A DNA stretch of 64,000 bases from NCBI GenBank assembly GCA_030528565.1, contig JAUMYP010000011.1, positions 1 through 64,000 of the forward strand. The letters run 5' to 3'. The notes under the pieces are model-generated. The model saw only the letters and a list, made by a program, of their open reading frames with translations, did no database searches and was not told the origin of the DNA. Position numbers and translations under genes: made by a program. This DNA is from Pseudomonadota bacterium (lineage in GTDB: Bacteria > Pseudomonadota > Gammaproteobacteria > Xanthomonadales > Xanthomonadaceae). This document shows positions 26,967-36,420 of the stretch, one piece after another. Each line of letters opens with the position of its first letter. Position 1 is the first letter of the stretch.

Positions 26967-28892
26967 TCAAATCCCGCAGAAGCAGTGTGCGCTGGCGTGC
27001 ACCGGGGCGGCGTTCGGCGTGCTGGCCTGCATTTCCAGATAACGCAGTGGCTGCTGGATACCGGGGGTGCTGTTTTTCAGGATGCCGCGCAGCAGCGGGT
27101 ACTCATTGAGCAGCATCGCGCCCATGCGCGCCTGGGCAAATTCGCTCATGAAAGTCTCGAACGGGGTCAGCGGTTCTTCCACATAACGCACGTTGTATTT
27201 GCCCTCCGCCAGATTGCCGAGCTGGGCGGCATGTTCAATGGCCGTTTGCAGGCCGCCCAGTTCATCCACCAGGCCAAACTGCTTGGCCTGCGCACCACTC
27301 CAGACGCGGCCGCGCGCCACTTCATCGGTGGCTTCAACACTCTTGCCGCGCGCATCAGCCACTTTGCCGATGAAGTCGCGGTAGCCCTTGTCGATGACCG
27401 ACTGGATGACGCGGCTCACTTCCGGGTTCAGCGGCCGGGTGGGGTCGAACGCGCCAGCCACGCGGGTGGTGCCGACACCATCACTATGCACGCCGATTTT
27501 GTCGAGTGCGCGGGTGAAATTGGGCACCAGGCCGAAAATGCCGATGGAGCCGGTAATGGTGCTGGGCTCGGCGTAGATGCGGTTGGCATTCATGCTAATC
27601 CAGTAGCCGCCGGATGCGGCGACATCGCCCATCGACACCACCACCGGCTTGCCGGCGGCCTTGATGGCGGCCACTTCACGGCGGATTTGCTCGGAGGCGA
27701 ACACTTCGCCACCGGGCGAGTTCACCCGCAGTACCAGTGCCTTGACCTTGTCGTCTTCGCGCACATCGCTCAGCAGTGCCGACAGGCTGTCGCCGCCAAT
27801 TGCCGCACGCGGCTGCTGGCCGGGGGTGATTTCGCCTTCGGCCACCACCACCGCCACTTGCGGTTTGGAATCGACTTCGACCGGGAACTTCGGCTTGACG
27901 TGGTTAAGGTACTGCGTCCAGTCAATCTGCCGGAAGCCGCCTTCGGCATCGGCATCTTCCACGCCGCGCTCGGCCATCAGCATGTCCACTTCCCGGCGCG
28001 TGTTGAGTGCATCCACCAGCTTGTTTTCCAGCGCATAGAAGTTGAGGTCGCCGCGTGCGGCCTCCACGCCATCGGCCAGGTTGTCAATCGCTGCGGCCAG
28101 GCCTGCCGCACTCAGTTTGCGGCGCTCGGCGATTTCAGCCAGATAACGGTTCCAGATGTCATTCATCCAGAAAAGGTCGGCCTCCTTGGCTTCGGGCGAG
28201 GCCGAATCGCGCACGAACGGCTCGGCGGCGGATTTGTATTCGCCCACCTTGAACAGATGGAAGTCCACGCCCAGCTTGTCCTGCAAGCCTTCGCGGAAAT
28301 ACGGCCGGTGTGCGGAAAGCCCTTCGAGCACGATGCCGTAGCCATCGGGGTCCAGATGGATTTCATTGGCCTGTGCGGCCAGGAAATACTGCTTCTGCCC
28401 CATGCCGCGGCTGACCGCGACAATTTCCTTGCCCGCGGCGCGGAAGCGTTGCAGGGCTGCGGCGATTTCTGCCATCGAGGCAAAACCGCCGGGCGAGAGG
28501 CCATCCACATCCAGCAGCATGCGCTCGATGTGCTTGTCCTTGGCCGCAGCGTCAATCACCGCCAGCACATCGCGCAACTGCACCTGGCTCTGGCGGTCGT
28601 CATTATTGATATCCGCCAGAATCCGGGTCATGGCATCACGGCTGTCCTGTTCCACCAATTGCCCGACCGGCGCAAGCACCAGCGCGGTGTTGCTGGAGAG
28701 TTTCGGCGTGGCGGATTTGCCGCCTGCGGCCATGCCAATCAGCATTACCAGCAGGAAGAAAAACAGCAGGCCAAAGAACAGCAGGTTGAGAATCAGCCGG
28801 CGGGTGAAGTTCATCGCATCCCAAAGGCCGATGAAGAACCGCACAATCGGCCCGCGCTGTGGCGGTATCTGCGGCGGATAAATGGTGTTCAT
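26967..28892 (-). CDS. sppA: Signal peptide peptidase SppA, 67-kDa type
   Basis: SppA is an inner-membrane Ser/Lys protease that degrades cleaved signal peptides. The 641-residue protein has one N-terminal membrane helix (about residues 33-53) and two tandem peptidase S49 domains. The C-terminal one carries the serine region GDVAASGGYWISMNANRIYA and TITGSIGIFG, and the N-terminal one carries the catalytic-lysine region. Length and two-domain layout match the long E. coli-like form. Its 3' end is only 37 bp from the IS3-family element, but the coding sequence appears intact. Confidence 0.93.
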   Translation of the reverse strand: MNTIYPPQIPPQRGPIVRFFIGLWDAMNFTRRLILNLLFFGLLFFFLLVMLIGMAAGGKSATPKLSSNTALVLAPVGQLVEQDSRDAMTRILADINNDDRQSQVQLRDVLAVIDAAAKDKHIERMLLDVDGLSPGGFASMAEIAAALQRFRAAGKEIVAVSRGMGQKQYFLAAQANEIHLDPDGYGIVLEGLSAHRPYFREGLQDKLGVDFHLFKVGEYKSAAEPFVRDSASPEAKEADLFWMNDIWNRYLAEIAERRKLSAAGLAAAIDNLADGVEAARGDLNFYALENKLVDALNTRREVDMLMAERGVEDADAEGGFRQIDWTQYLNHVKPKFPVEVDSKPQVAVVVAEGEITPGQQPRAAIGGDSLSALLSDVREDDKVKALVLRVNSPGGEVFASEQIRREVAAIKAAGKPVVVSMGDVAASGGYWISMNANRIYAEPSTITGSIGIFGLVPNFTRALDKIGVHSDGVGTTRVAGAFDPTRPLNPEVSRVIQSVIDKGYRDFIGKVADARGKSVEATDEVARGRVWSGAQAKQFGLVDELGGLQTAIEHAAQLGNLAEGKYNVRYVEEPLTPFETFMSEFAQARMGAMLLNEYPLLRGILKNSTPGIQQPLRYLEMQASTPNAAPVHASAHCFCGI

Positions 28893-28958
28893 GATGCAAA
28901 ACTCCGGAAATTACTACGCAAACTATCTATTGCCAGGCCATATCGCATGTGCCAGATG

Positions 28959-30305
28959 TCACGCTGGCAAAACGCGGCGGGCGCTGCGGGCAAAACGCCA
29001 GGCCAGCAAGGTGGCGGCAACGCCGAGCCCGGCAATCAGCCCAAGCCACATCCCTGGCGGCCCCCAGCCCAACCCCAGCCCCAATGTTGCCCCCAGGCTC
29101 ATGCCGATGCCCCAGTAAGCAAAAGCCGCCAGAAACATCGGCACGCGGGTATCTTGCAGGCCGCGCAGGGCGCCATTGGAGAGCACCTGGATGCCATCGG
29201 GGAGCTGAAACACGGCAGCATACAACAGCAGGCCGGCCGCCAGTGCAGCGACTGCGGCATCCCGGGTATATAGCGCGGTAATGGCCTGGTTGCCCAGCAC
29301 CATCAGCAGGCCGGAAAACAGTTGCGTAACCAGTACCAGCGCCAGCCCGGCGAAGGCGGCGCGGTAAATATCCTCCCGGCTTTGCCGCCCCAGTGCATTG
29401 CCTACGCGCACCGTGGTGGCCTCGGCAATCCCGAAGGGAATCATGAAGCACAGGCTGGAGATATTGATGGCGATTTGGTGCGCGGCCGCAGGCACTTCGC
29501 CCAGGCGGCCAATCAGCAGCGCGGTGACGATAAACAGGCTGCCTTCCATCGCCACGGTCACGCCAATGGGCAGGCCGGTTTTCAGAAGCTCACGCTGCAA
29601 GGCCCAGCGCGGCCATTCAAAACGGGCAAACAGCCTGAGCTGCGCAAAGCGTTTGGCAAAGACCAGATACAGGGCAAAGACCAGCATTTGCAGCCAGAAC
29701 ATGACTGCCGAAGCCAGCCCCAGACCGCCTGCCCCCAGCTCGGCAAAGCCCCAGCGGCCAAAGGCCATGGCATAGCCCAATGGCGCCAGCACCAGCAGCC
29801 CGCCGATGCCAAACAGCATGGTCGGCAGCGAAAAATGCAGGCCATCACAGAGAAAACGCATCGCCAGATACAGGGTCAGCGCCGGTACGCCCCAACGGAT
29901 GCCGTGCAAGAACGCGGTTGCACCGGGGCGGATGCTTTCGGTAATGCCAAACGGCGCCATCGCCAGCGGCAGCAAGGTGACCAATAACCACATCAGCAGT
30001 CCCAGCCCCAGTGCCAGCCACAGCGCCTGCCGGAACAGCGGCGCGATGCGCGTCTGCCGGCCAGCGCCATCGAACGCCGAAACCTTGGCCGGCACCGCCA
30101 TCAAGGTGCCCAGCGGTATCAGCATCGGCAGCCAGAGCATCGCCGAACCTACCGACACCGCTGCCAGGGTCGCCGTGCCATGCCGGCCAGCAATCAGGCT
30201 ATCGACCAGTCCCACCATGCCGGTGGCCATATGTCCGGCCACCAGCGGCGCGGCCAATTTGGCCGTGCGGGAAACTTCATGGGCAAAGGGCTTGCGCTGG
30301 GACAT
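28959..30305 (-). CDS. MATE family efflux transporter (NorM-like)
   Basis: The 448-residue protein has about twelve predicted membrane helices in two MatE repeats. Characteristic segments are MVGLVDSLIAGRHGTATLAAVSVG near the N-terminus (shown here as family-typical but not named in full) and HQIAINISSLCFMIPFGIAE near the middle. It is expected to export cationic drugs or metabolites using a sodium or proton gradient. The ATG at 30305 (MSQRKPFAHE) is preferred over an upstream start at 30359. It lies 66 nt upstream of sppA in the same orientation and may be co-transcribed with it. Confidence 0.88.
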   Translation of the reverse strand: MSQRKPFAHEVSRTAKLAAPLVAGHMATGMVGLVDSLIAGRHGTATLAAVSVGSAMLWLPMLIPLGTLMAVPAKVSAFDGAGRQTRIAPLFRQALWLALGLGLLMWLLVTLLPLAMAPFGITESIRPGATAFLHGIRWGVPALTLYLAMRFLCDGLHFSLPTMLFGIGGLLVLAPLGYAMAFGRWGFAELGAGGLGLASAVMFWLQMLVFALYLVFAKRFAQLRLFARFEWPRWALQRELLKTGLPIGVTVAMEGSLFIVTALLIGRLGEVPAAAHQIAINISSLCFMIPFGIAEATTVRVGNALGRQSREDIYRAAFAGLALVLVTQLFSGLLMVLGNQAITALYTRDAAVAALAAGLLLYAAVFQLPDGIQVLSNGALRGLQDTRVPMFLAAFAYWGIGMSLGATLGLGLGWGPPGMWLGLIAGLGVAATLLAWRFARSARRVLPA

Positions 30306-30406
30306 GGGCGTAGCGTCCGCAGCAAGCGGACAAATGACTTTCGGGAGGTGTGCAAACACTGCGGGCTGGCTATCTTAGTGCGCTTTTCTCCCCATCACAT
30401 GCGCGC

Positions 30407-31306
30407 ATGCCAGAACACGCCCATCCCAAGCACTGCGAAAACTGCCAAACCACCCTGCAAGGCGGGTATTGCCATGCCTGCGGGCAGTCGGCGCACAATC
30501 CGCTGAAACATCTGGGGCATGCCATCGAGGAAGTATTCGAGTCCTTCTGGCATCTGGATGGCCGGGTTTTCCGCAGCCTGCGCGATACCTGCGTGCCGGG
30601 GCGCATCATCAACCAGTATCTGGCAGGCCACCGGGTGCGTTATCTACCGCCGCTGCGGTTGTTCGTGATTTTGTCCTTGCTGACCTTCTTTCTTGCAAGG
30701 CTGTGGATGCCCGACATCGATACGCCGGAACTCCATATCGGCGAAGCGCCGCAAGCACTGGAAGTCAACGGTGCGCCCTGGCACCCGGCACACAACCCGA
30801 TGAAAATCAACGGCATCTCCGATACCAGCAACGCCTGGCTCAACCACACTCTCCTGCCGCGCCTTGAGCGCAACCTGCCACATCTGCAAGACAAGGGCTG
30901 GCTGCGCGATGCCTGGCTGTCGGCGCTGCCGACCACGCTGTTTTTTCTGGTACCGCTATTTGCCCTGCTGCTGCGCATCAGCCATCTGCGCCCGCCCTGG
31001 CCGTTTCTGGAGCACATGGTAGTGGCGCTTTACAGCCACTCTTTCATCCTGATTTGGCTATGCGGCCTGATGCTGCTGGAAAGCCTGGCGCAGTGGTCAG
31101 GGGTGGCGGCCTTGACCCAGGCCAGCGACCACCTGTTACTGCTGGCGCTACCCGCACTCTGGCTATGGCTATGGGTCTGCCAGAAGCGTGTTTACCGGCA
31201 ACCGGCGCTGCTCACCACGCTCAAGTTCGTGCTGATTGGCAGTATTTACTCGCTACTGGTTTCGGCAGGCGCCGTGCTGACCCTGATTCTGGTTCTTTTC
31301 AAATAA
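30407..31306 (+). CDS. DUF3667 family membrane protein with zinc ribbon
   Basis: The 299-residue product begins with a zinc-ribbon-like CENCQTTLQGGYCHACGQ (CxxC...CxxC, residues 8-25). A DUF3667 region follows (LGHAIEEVFESFWHLDGRVF, RYLPPLRLFVILSLLTF), then a C-terminal half with four to five membrane helices. Family function is unknown. The ATG at 30407 was chosen because the zinc ribbon follows directly; the frame is open to 30350. The next gene starts 11 nt after the stop, with AAGGAG spanning the junction. Confidence 0.82.
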   Translation: MPEHAHPKHCENCQTTLQGGYCHACGQSAHNPLKHLGHAIEEVFESFWHLDGRVFRSLRDTCVPGRIINQYLAGHRVRYLPPLRLFVILSLLTFFLARLWMPDIDTPELHIGEAPQALEVNGAPWHPAHNPMKINGISDTSNAWLNHTLLPRLERNLPHLQDKGWLRDAWLSALPTTLFFLVPLFALLLRISHLRPPWPFLEHMVVALYSHSFILIWLCGLMLLESLAQWSGVAALTQASDHLLLLALPALWLWLWVCQKRVYRQPALLTTLKFVLIGSIYSLLVSAGAVLTLILVLFK

Positions 31307-31317
31307 GGAGACGCACC

Positions 31318-31629
31318 ATGGTGTTCTATGAGGTCAATCTGCGTATCGATGCCGACATCGCCGCAGAGTACCGCGCCTGGCTGGCAGCCCACATCCAGGA
31401 AATGCTGGACGTGCCCGGCTTTGTCGATGCCGAAGTGCTGGAGATTACCGACCCCGCTGCCCCTGCCGATAGCTTGCAGCTCTCGGTGCGCTACCGGGTG
31501 CATGGCATGGCCGCCTTGCAGGATTACTTCACACACCGCGCCGCCAAGATGCGCGAAGCGGGCATGACCCGCTTTGCCGGACGCTTCCAAGCCGAGCGCC
31601 GCATCTTGCAGACAACCCAGCTCACCTGA
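31318..31629 (+). CDS. DUF4286 family small protein
   Basis: The 103-residue protein matches DUF4286: MVFYEVNLRIDADIAAEYRA at the start, GFVDAEVLEI in the middle and YFTHRAAKMREAGMTRFAG near the end. It resembles small ferredoxin-like (ABM-type) folds and is probably a soluble cytoplasmic protein of unknown role. The ribosome-binding site AAGGAG lies 7 nt upstream of the ATG at 31318, which overrides a longer open frame reaching back to 31054 inside the DUF3667 gene. The following 197 nt to mrcB hold no gene I can support. Confidence 0.82.
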   Translation: MVFYEVNLRIDADIAAEYRAWLAAHIQEMLDVPGFVDAEVLEITDPAAPADSLQLSVRYRVHGMAALQDYFTHRAAKMREAGMTRFAGRFQAERRILQTTQLT

Positions 31630-31826
31630 CCGGGCTGAAGCTGTTCAAAGTCTCTGCAGCAGAAGTGCGCTCGACGATCCAGCGTTTTGGCATGACTTTG
31701 AAGGTATGCAGCTCGCTGCGCCTGGCTATCTGCACCCTCACATGCTTGCCCAGAGCGTTCCGCACTCCCTGTGCGAAGAGCTTGCACCGGCTCAAACTGC
31801 ACTTGCAGCGCGTGCCAGCGCGGCTG

Positions 31827-34214
31827 CTAGCGTCCCAGCAGCCTGTCCAGCCAGCTTTTTGCGGGCTTTTCTGCCTCGCTCTGTTCAATGCCGTTTTCGA
31901 TGGCGGGCGGTAGCTGGATGCAGGGCTGATATTCAGGCGCATAACCGGCCACAAACGGGAAGCGGCGTGCGCCGGGGCAGCTGGCATCACTGCCATACGC
32001 GCCACTGACCCAATGCCATTCGATGCCCTCATCGCCGACTTCCAGCGCGCGGCTTGGCAGGTGCAGGAAGATGCCCGACCACACCCGCATCGCGCCGGTG
32101 GAGCCGTACAGACCGGTAGCCTGGTTCTGGTCATTGCCCATCCATACCACGGCCAGATGGTCGCCGGTCCAGCCCGCGAACCAGCTATCGCGGCCATCGT
32201 TGGAGGTGCCGGTTTTGCCTGCGGGCTTGAGCCTGCCAAGGCCATCGGCCAGCAGCCGCCGTCCGGTGCCATTGCTGATGGCTTGTTGCAGGGCGATGGT
32301 AATCAGCCGGGTCGCCACGGCATCGCCCTGCTGGGCTGGCGGCGCGGCGCTGTCGTAGCGGTTGAGCGCCTGCCCCCTGGCATCCAGCACGCCGCGCACC
32401 GCGCGCAGTGGCTGCACTTCACCGCCGGAAGCCAGAAACTGATACATCTGCGCCATCGCATACGGGCTTTGCTCGGTGGCGCCCAGCAGCAATGACGGAT
32501 TGGGCTGCATCTCCACACCGGCCAGGGTGCGGGCAAGCTCGGCCACGCGCTCGGGGCCGACCTCCAGGCCGAGCCGCACCGTGGCAAGGTTATAGCTCAT
32601 CGCCAGCGCATCCATCATCGGCACGCTGCCGTGGCTGCGGCCATCGGCATTGCCCGGCGTCCAGCTACGGCCATTGGCAAGCCGCACACTCAAGGGGGAA
32701 TCATCCAGCGTGCTTGCCAGTGACCAGCGCTGTGGCTGCGCCAGCGCCAGCATGTAAACAAAGGGCTTGATGATGGAGCCGACCGGGCGCTGCGCTTCCA
32801 GTGCGCGATTGAAGCCCGGCATGCTGAAATCCTTGCTGCCTACCATCGCCAGTACATGGCCGTTGTCCACATCGGTCAGCACAAGGCCGGTTTCCAGCGG
32901 CGCTTTGCGGCGCTCGCCCAGCGATTTCATGGTGCGCGTCACCGCGCCTTCGGCATAGCCCTGGGCAGACGGCGACATGGTGCTCATCACCGCAAGCCCA
33001 GCCCCTTGCAGCGAATCTGCCGGGTAATCGCGTATCAGCTGCCTGCGCACCAGGTCGATATAGGCCGGGAAACGGTTGGGCGCCGCGCCCCCCGGCACTT
33101 TGCTCACACCCAGCGGCGCTTTCAGCGCGGCATCGTATTCGGCTTGGCTCAGCACGCGGTTTTCCAGCATTTTCTGCAACACGAAATTGCGCCGTTCAAG
33201 CGCGCGTTCGGGATTGCGGCGCGGGTCGTAATAAGAGGGGCCGTTGACGATGGCAATCAGCAGTGCAATTTGCTCGTCGCTCAACTGGTCAAGGCTGCGG
33301 TTGAACCAGAACTCCGAGGCCGAGGCCACGCCGTGAATCGCCTGCGAGCCGCGCTGCCCCCAATACACCTGGTTGAAATAGGTTTCCAGAATGGTGCGCT
33401 TGTCATAGCGCGCATCCAGAATCAGCGCGTAAAGGATTTCCTTGAACTTGCGCTCGGCGGTGATTTCCTTGCCGATATCGAGCAGGCCGCTGCGCGCTAC
33501 CTGCTGGGTCAGGGTGCTGCCGCCCTGCAAGCTTTTGCCGCCCGAACGCAGCGACACCCATACCGCACGTATCATGCCGGTGGGGTCGATGCCGTGGTGG
33601 CGGGCAAAGTCGCGGTCTTCCACCGCCTGCAAGCCGGTCACCAGTTTTTCCGGCACTTCGCGCAAATTGACCAGGCGGCGCTCCTCCTGGCTCTTGCCAT
33701 GCAGGGTGGCGATGCGCGCCGGGTCAAGCCGCGCCGCGCGCAGCTGGCTACCGTCGGCTTTTTTCAGGCTGGCAACCCGCCCGCCGGAAATTTGCACCTG
33801 GATGCGTTGCGCGGCAATGCGGCCTTCCACATCAAAATAGCCACGGCTGGAAATGCTGAAATTGCCGTCTTTCTGCGCATAAGTGCCGGGGCGGACACCC
33901 TGCCCGTCATCATGATAGGCCGCCGCATCCAGCTCAATCTTGAGCGTGGCCGCATTCATGGCGATGCCCGGCTCAAGCTGCAACGGACGGGCATAGATAC
34001 GGGTGGGCAACTGCCACTGCAACTGGCCAAAACGCTCGCTGACCTGATTGTTCAGATACACCATGTAGGGCACCAGAAAACCCAGGCCAATACCGGCCAG
34101 CGCCAGCGAAAGAATCAGGAAACGGCGCAGCCAGCGCGCCACAAAGCCCGGTTGGGCATCGTCCTCATCCAGCGTATCGTCGTAATCGGGGTCGTCGTAA
34201 TCGTATCGGGCCAT
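31827..34214 (-). CDS. mrcB: Penicillin-binding protein 1B
   Basis: A bifunctional class A PBP that polymerises and cross-links peptidoglycan. The 795-residue protein has an acidic Asp/Tyr-rich cytoplasmic tail (residues 1-22), one membrane helix (about 30-52) and a UB2H-like domain. The glycosyltransferase 51 domain has EDRDFARHHGIDPTGMIRA as active-site region. The transpeptidase domain has SxxK in GSIIK, SYN in MSYNLATVRLG and KTGTS. UB2H is the docking site for the activator LpoB in E. coli; no such lipoprotein gene is adjacent. Confidence 0.94.
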   Translation of the reverse strand: MARYDYDDPDYDDTLDEDDAQPGFVARWLRRFLILSLALAGIGLGFLVPYMVYLNNQVSERFGQLQWQLPTRIYARPLQLEPGIAMNAATLKIELDAAAYHDDGQGVRPGTYAQKDGNFSISSRGYFDVEGRIAAQRIQVQISGGRVASLKKADGSQLRAARLDPARIATLHGKSQEERRLVNLREVPEKLVTGLQAVEDRDFARHHGIDPTGMIRAVWVSLRSGGKSLQGGSTLTQQVARSGLLDIGKEITAERKFKEILYALILDARYDKRTILETYFNQVYWGQRGSQAIHGVASASEFWFNRSLDQLSDEQIALLIAIVNGPSYYDPRRNPERALERRNFVLQKMLENRVLSQAEYDAALKAPLGVSKVPGGAAPNRFPAYIDLVRRQLIRDYPADSLQGAGLAVMSTMSPSAQGYAEGAVTRTMKSLGERRKAPLETGLVLTDVDNGHVLAMVGSKDFSMPGFNRALEAQRPVGSIIKPFVYMLALAQPQRWSLASTLDDSPLSVRLANGRSWTPGNADGRSHGSVPMMDALAMSYNLATVRLGLEVGPERVAELARTLAGVEMQPNPSLLLGATEQSPYAMAQMYQFLASGGEVQPLRAVRGVLDARGQALNRYDSAAPPAQQGDAVATRLITIALQQAISNGTGRRLLADGLGRLKPAGKTGTSNDGRDSWFAGWTGDHLAVVWMGNDQNQATGLYGSTGAMRVWSGIFLHLPSRALEVGDEGIEWHWVSGAYGSDASCPGARRFPFVAGYAPEYQPCIQLPPAIENGIEQSEAEKPAKSWLDRLLGR

Positions 34215-34329
34215 GCGGTCTAAGGCGGAAGTCGCGCCAAGAGTGCGAAAATAGCAAGGAAGCGAGTCTATCCCAGTCTTATCCGTTCACGCCCTACGCC
34301 CTGTTTTCTCGTCAGCCAGTATTTCATTA

Positions 34330-36420
34330 ATGCCATCACCTGCCCGCCTGCGCCAACATTTGCTTTACCTGCATGGTCTATGGCTGCGCACCCGCGCAAG
34401 CCTGCGCAGCCGTGGCCTTGCCCCCACACTGGCACGCATCCGTGAGCGGCTGACACCGCCCAATGGCGCACACGCAGTCCCACTGCATTTCCCGGATGCC
34501 CGCACGGCCATCACTTTCCCGCCCTGCCCGCAGCCGCTGGCCAGCATCATCATTCCAGTGTACGGCCAGCTTGAAACCACCTTGAATTGCCTGCGGGCGC
34601 TGTCCGCCCATGCTCCTGGCCTGCCGTTTGAAGTGATTGTGGTGGATGATGCCTCGCCCGATGACAGCGCCAAGACACTGGCGCAATACCCCGGTGTCAG
34701 GCTGATTGTCCGCAAGAAAAATGGCGGCTTCGTTCTGGCCTGCAATGAAGGCGCGGAAGCGGCTCGCGGCCAATATCTGGTGTTTTTGAACAACGACACC
34801 ATCCCGCAGCCTGGCTGGTTGGAGGCGCTGCTCGACACCTTTGCACAATACCCTGATACCGGGCTTGTTGGTGCACAGCTGGTTTATCCCGATGGTCGCC
34901 TGCAAGAGTCCGGTGGACTGGTATTTTCTGATGGGCAAGCGGCCAATCGCGGCCGCTTCGGAGCCCGCAACCACCCACGCTACGGCCGCCTGCAAGATGC
35001 CGATTACTGCTCGGCAGCCGCGATTGCCATCGCTGCCAACCTGTTCCGGCAACTGGGCGGCTTTGACCGGCGCTATGCCCCGGCCTATTACGAAGACACC
35101 GATTTGGCCTTTGCCGTGCGCGCAGCAGGCTTTGCCGTGCGCGTACAGCCTGCTGCGGTGGTGATCCATGATGAGGGCACTACCGCAGGCACAGACCTCA
35201 ATCACGGTGCCAAAGCCGGGCAAGTGCGTAACCGCGAGGTATTTGCCAAAAAATGGGCCGATACCCTGCGTGGATATCCCAGTGCAGCCCACCACGGCAG
35301 CCACGCACAGGCCGCGCGTGCAAGACCGCAGGTATTGTTCATTGATAGCGATACGCCGCGCCCGGGACGGGATTCGGCCTCACTGCGCCTGTTCAACTTG
35401 ATGCGCCTTGCCAGTACAGAAGGCGCAGAAGTCAGCTTCATGCCTGACGATGCCGCCCATGCAGGTAGCGCCACGCAAGCCCTGCAACGCAGCGGTATCG
35501 AGGCTTGGTATGCGCCTTTCACCACCTCACCCAGCCGCTGGCTCAAACAAGAAGGCGCGCGCTTTTCCACAATAGTGGTTTCCCGCCACCATGTTGCACA
35601 ACGCTGGATTCCGCTGATTCGCCGCTACGCACCGCAGGCACGCATCGTATTCGACAGCGTGGACCTGCACTATTTGCGCGAGCACCGCCAAGCCGAGTTT
35701 ACGCAAAACACGGCAGCACTACGCGCAGCCGAGCGTACCCGTCAGCGCGAAGTCGCCATCATGCAATCTGCCGATATTACCTGGGTGGTCAGCACCGCCG
35801 AACAGGCATTACTGGCAAAGGAATGGCCCGAGATCCGGGTTGAACTGGTTTCCAACCTGCACACCCTGGCCGATGGCGGCCTGCCATTTGCGGCACGCCA
35901 CGGGCTGGTTTTTGTCGGCGGCTTCCGCCATCCACCCAATGTGGACGCGGTACTTTGGCTTGCCAATGACATCTACCCACAGCTCAGGGCGATGCTGGGC
36001 GATATTCCACTCGACATTATTGGCGGCGATGTTCCGGCAGAAATCGCCGCGCTCTCCTCACATCCGGGTATTCGTATTCATGGCCATATACCAGACATTA
36101 CCCCCTGGATGAACGGCGCACGCATCGCACTTGCGCCCTTGCGTTTTGGTGCGGGCGTGAAAGGCAAAGTCAATCTCAGCATGGCGCATGGACAGCCGCT
36201 GGTGGCCACTTCCTGCGCAGTGGAAGGAATGCAGCTTACCCATGCGCATGATGTACTGGTCGCCGATTCAGCCAAAGTCTTTGCCGATGCAGTCGCACAG
36301 CTTTATCGCGACGAAGCACTTTGGAACCGCCTCTCGGAAAATGGCCGCGACAATATCCGCCGTCATTTTTCTGCCGATGCAGTGCGTCCGGCATTGCGCC
36401 GCAGCCTGTTTGCAAGCTAA
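34330..36420 (+). CDS. Two-domain glycosyltransferase: N-terminal GT2, C-terminal GT4-like
   Basis: The 696-residue protein joins a GT2 domain (about residues 70-310) to a GT-B-type domain (about 330-690). The GT2 part has SIIIPVYGQLETTLNCLRAL, VVDDASPDDS, FLNNDTIPQPGWLEALL and YEDTDLAFAVRAAGF. The GT-B part has FVGGFRHPPNVDAVLWLAND, GVKGKVNLSMAHGQPLVATS and a closing helix. Such fusions usually build surface polysaccharide or glycosylate proteins. The gene is isolated: divergent from mrcB and convergent with oleB, the two stop codons overlapping at 36417-36420. Donor and acceptor sugars are unknown. Confidence 0.88.
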   Translation: MPSPARLRQHLLYLHGLWLRTRASLRSRGLAPTLARIRERLTPPNGAHAVPLHFPDARTAITFPPCPQPLASIIIPVYGQLETTLNCLRALSAHAPGLPFEVIVVDDASPDDSAKTLAQYPGVRLIVRKKNGGFVLACNEGAEAARGQYLVFLNNDTIPQPGWLEALLDTFAQYPDTGLVGAQLVYPDGRLQESGGLVFSDGQAANRGRFGARNHPRYGRLQDADYCSAAAIAIAANLFRQLGGFDRRYAPAYYEDTDLAFAVRAAGFAVRVQPAAVVIHDEGTTAGTDLNHGAKAGQVRNREVFAKKWADTLRGYPSAAHHGSHAQAARARPQVLFIDSDTPRPGRDSASLRLFNLMRLASTEGAEVSFMPDDAAHAGSATQALQRSGIEAWYAPFTTSPSRWLKQEGARFSTIVVSRHHVAQRWIPLIRRYAPQARIVFDSVDLHYLREHRQAEFTQNTAALRAAERTRQREVAIMQSADITWVVSTAEQALLAKEWPEIRVELVSNLHTLADGGLPFAARHGLVFVGGFRHPPNVDAVLWLANDIYPQLRAMLGDIPLDIIGGDVPAEIAALSSHPGIRIHGHIPDITPWMNGARIALAPLRFGAGVKGKVNLSMAHGQPLVATSCAVEGMQLTHAHDVLVADSAKVFADAVAQLYRDEALWNRLSENGRDNIRRHFSADAVRPALRRSLFAS

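Noticed and set aside
26898..29273. Very long open frame on the plus strand opposite sppA
   Set aside because: sppA on the minus strand has full-length homology, conserved motifs and correct start and stop. The antisense frame has no recognisable domain and is a consequence of GC-rich codon use.
31630..31826. Stretch between the DUF4286 gene and mrcB sharing a 13-base GTTCAAAGTCTCT with 15071-15083
   Set aside because: The match is short and isolated, with no flanking similarity, so chance is a sufficient explanation.
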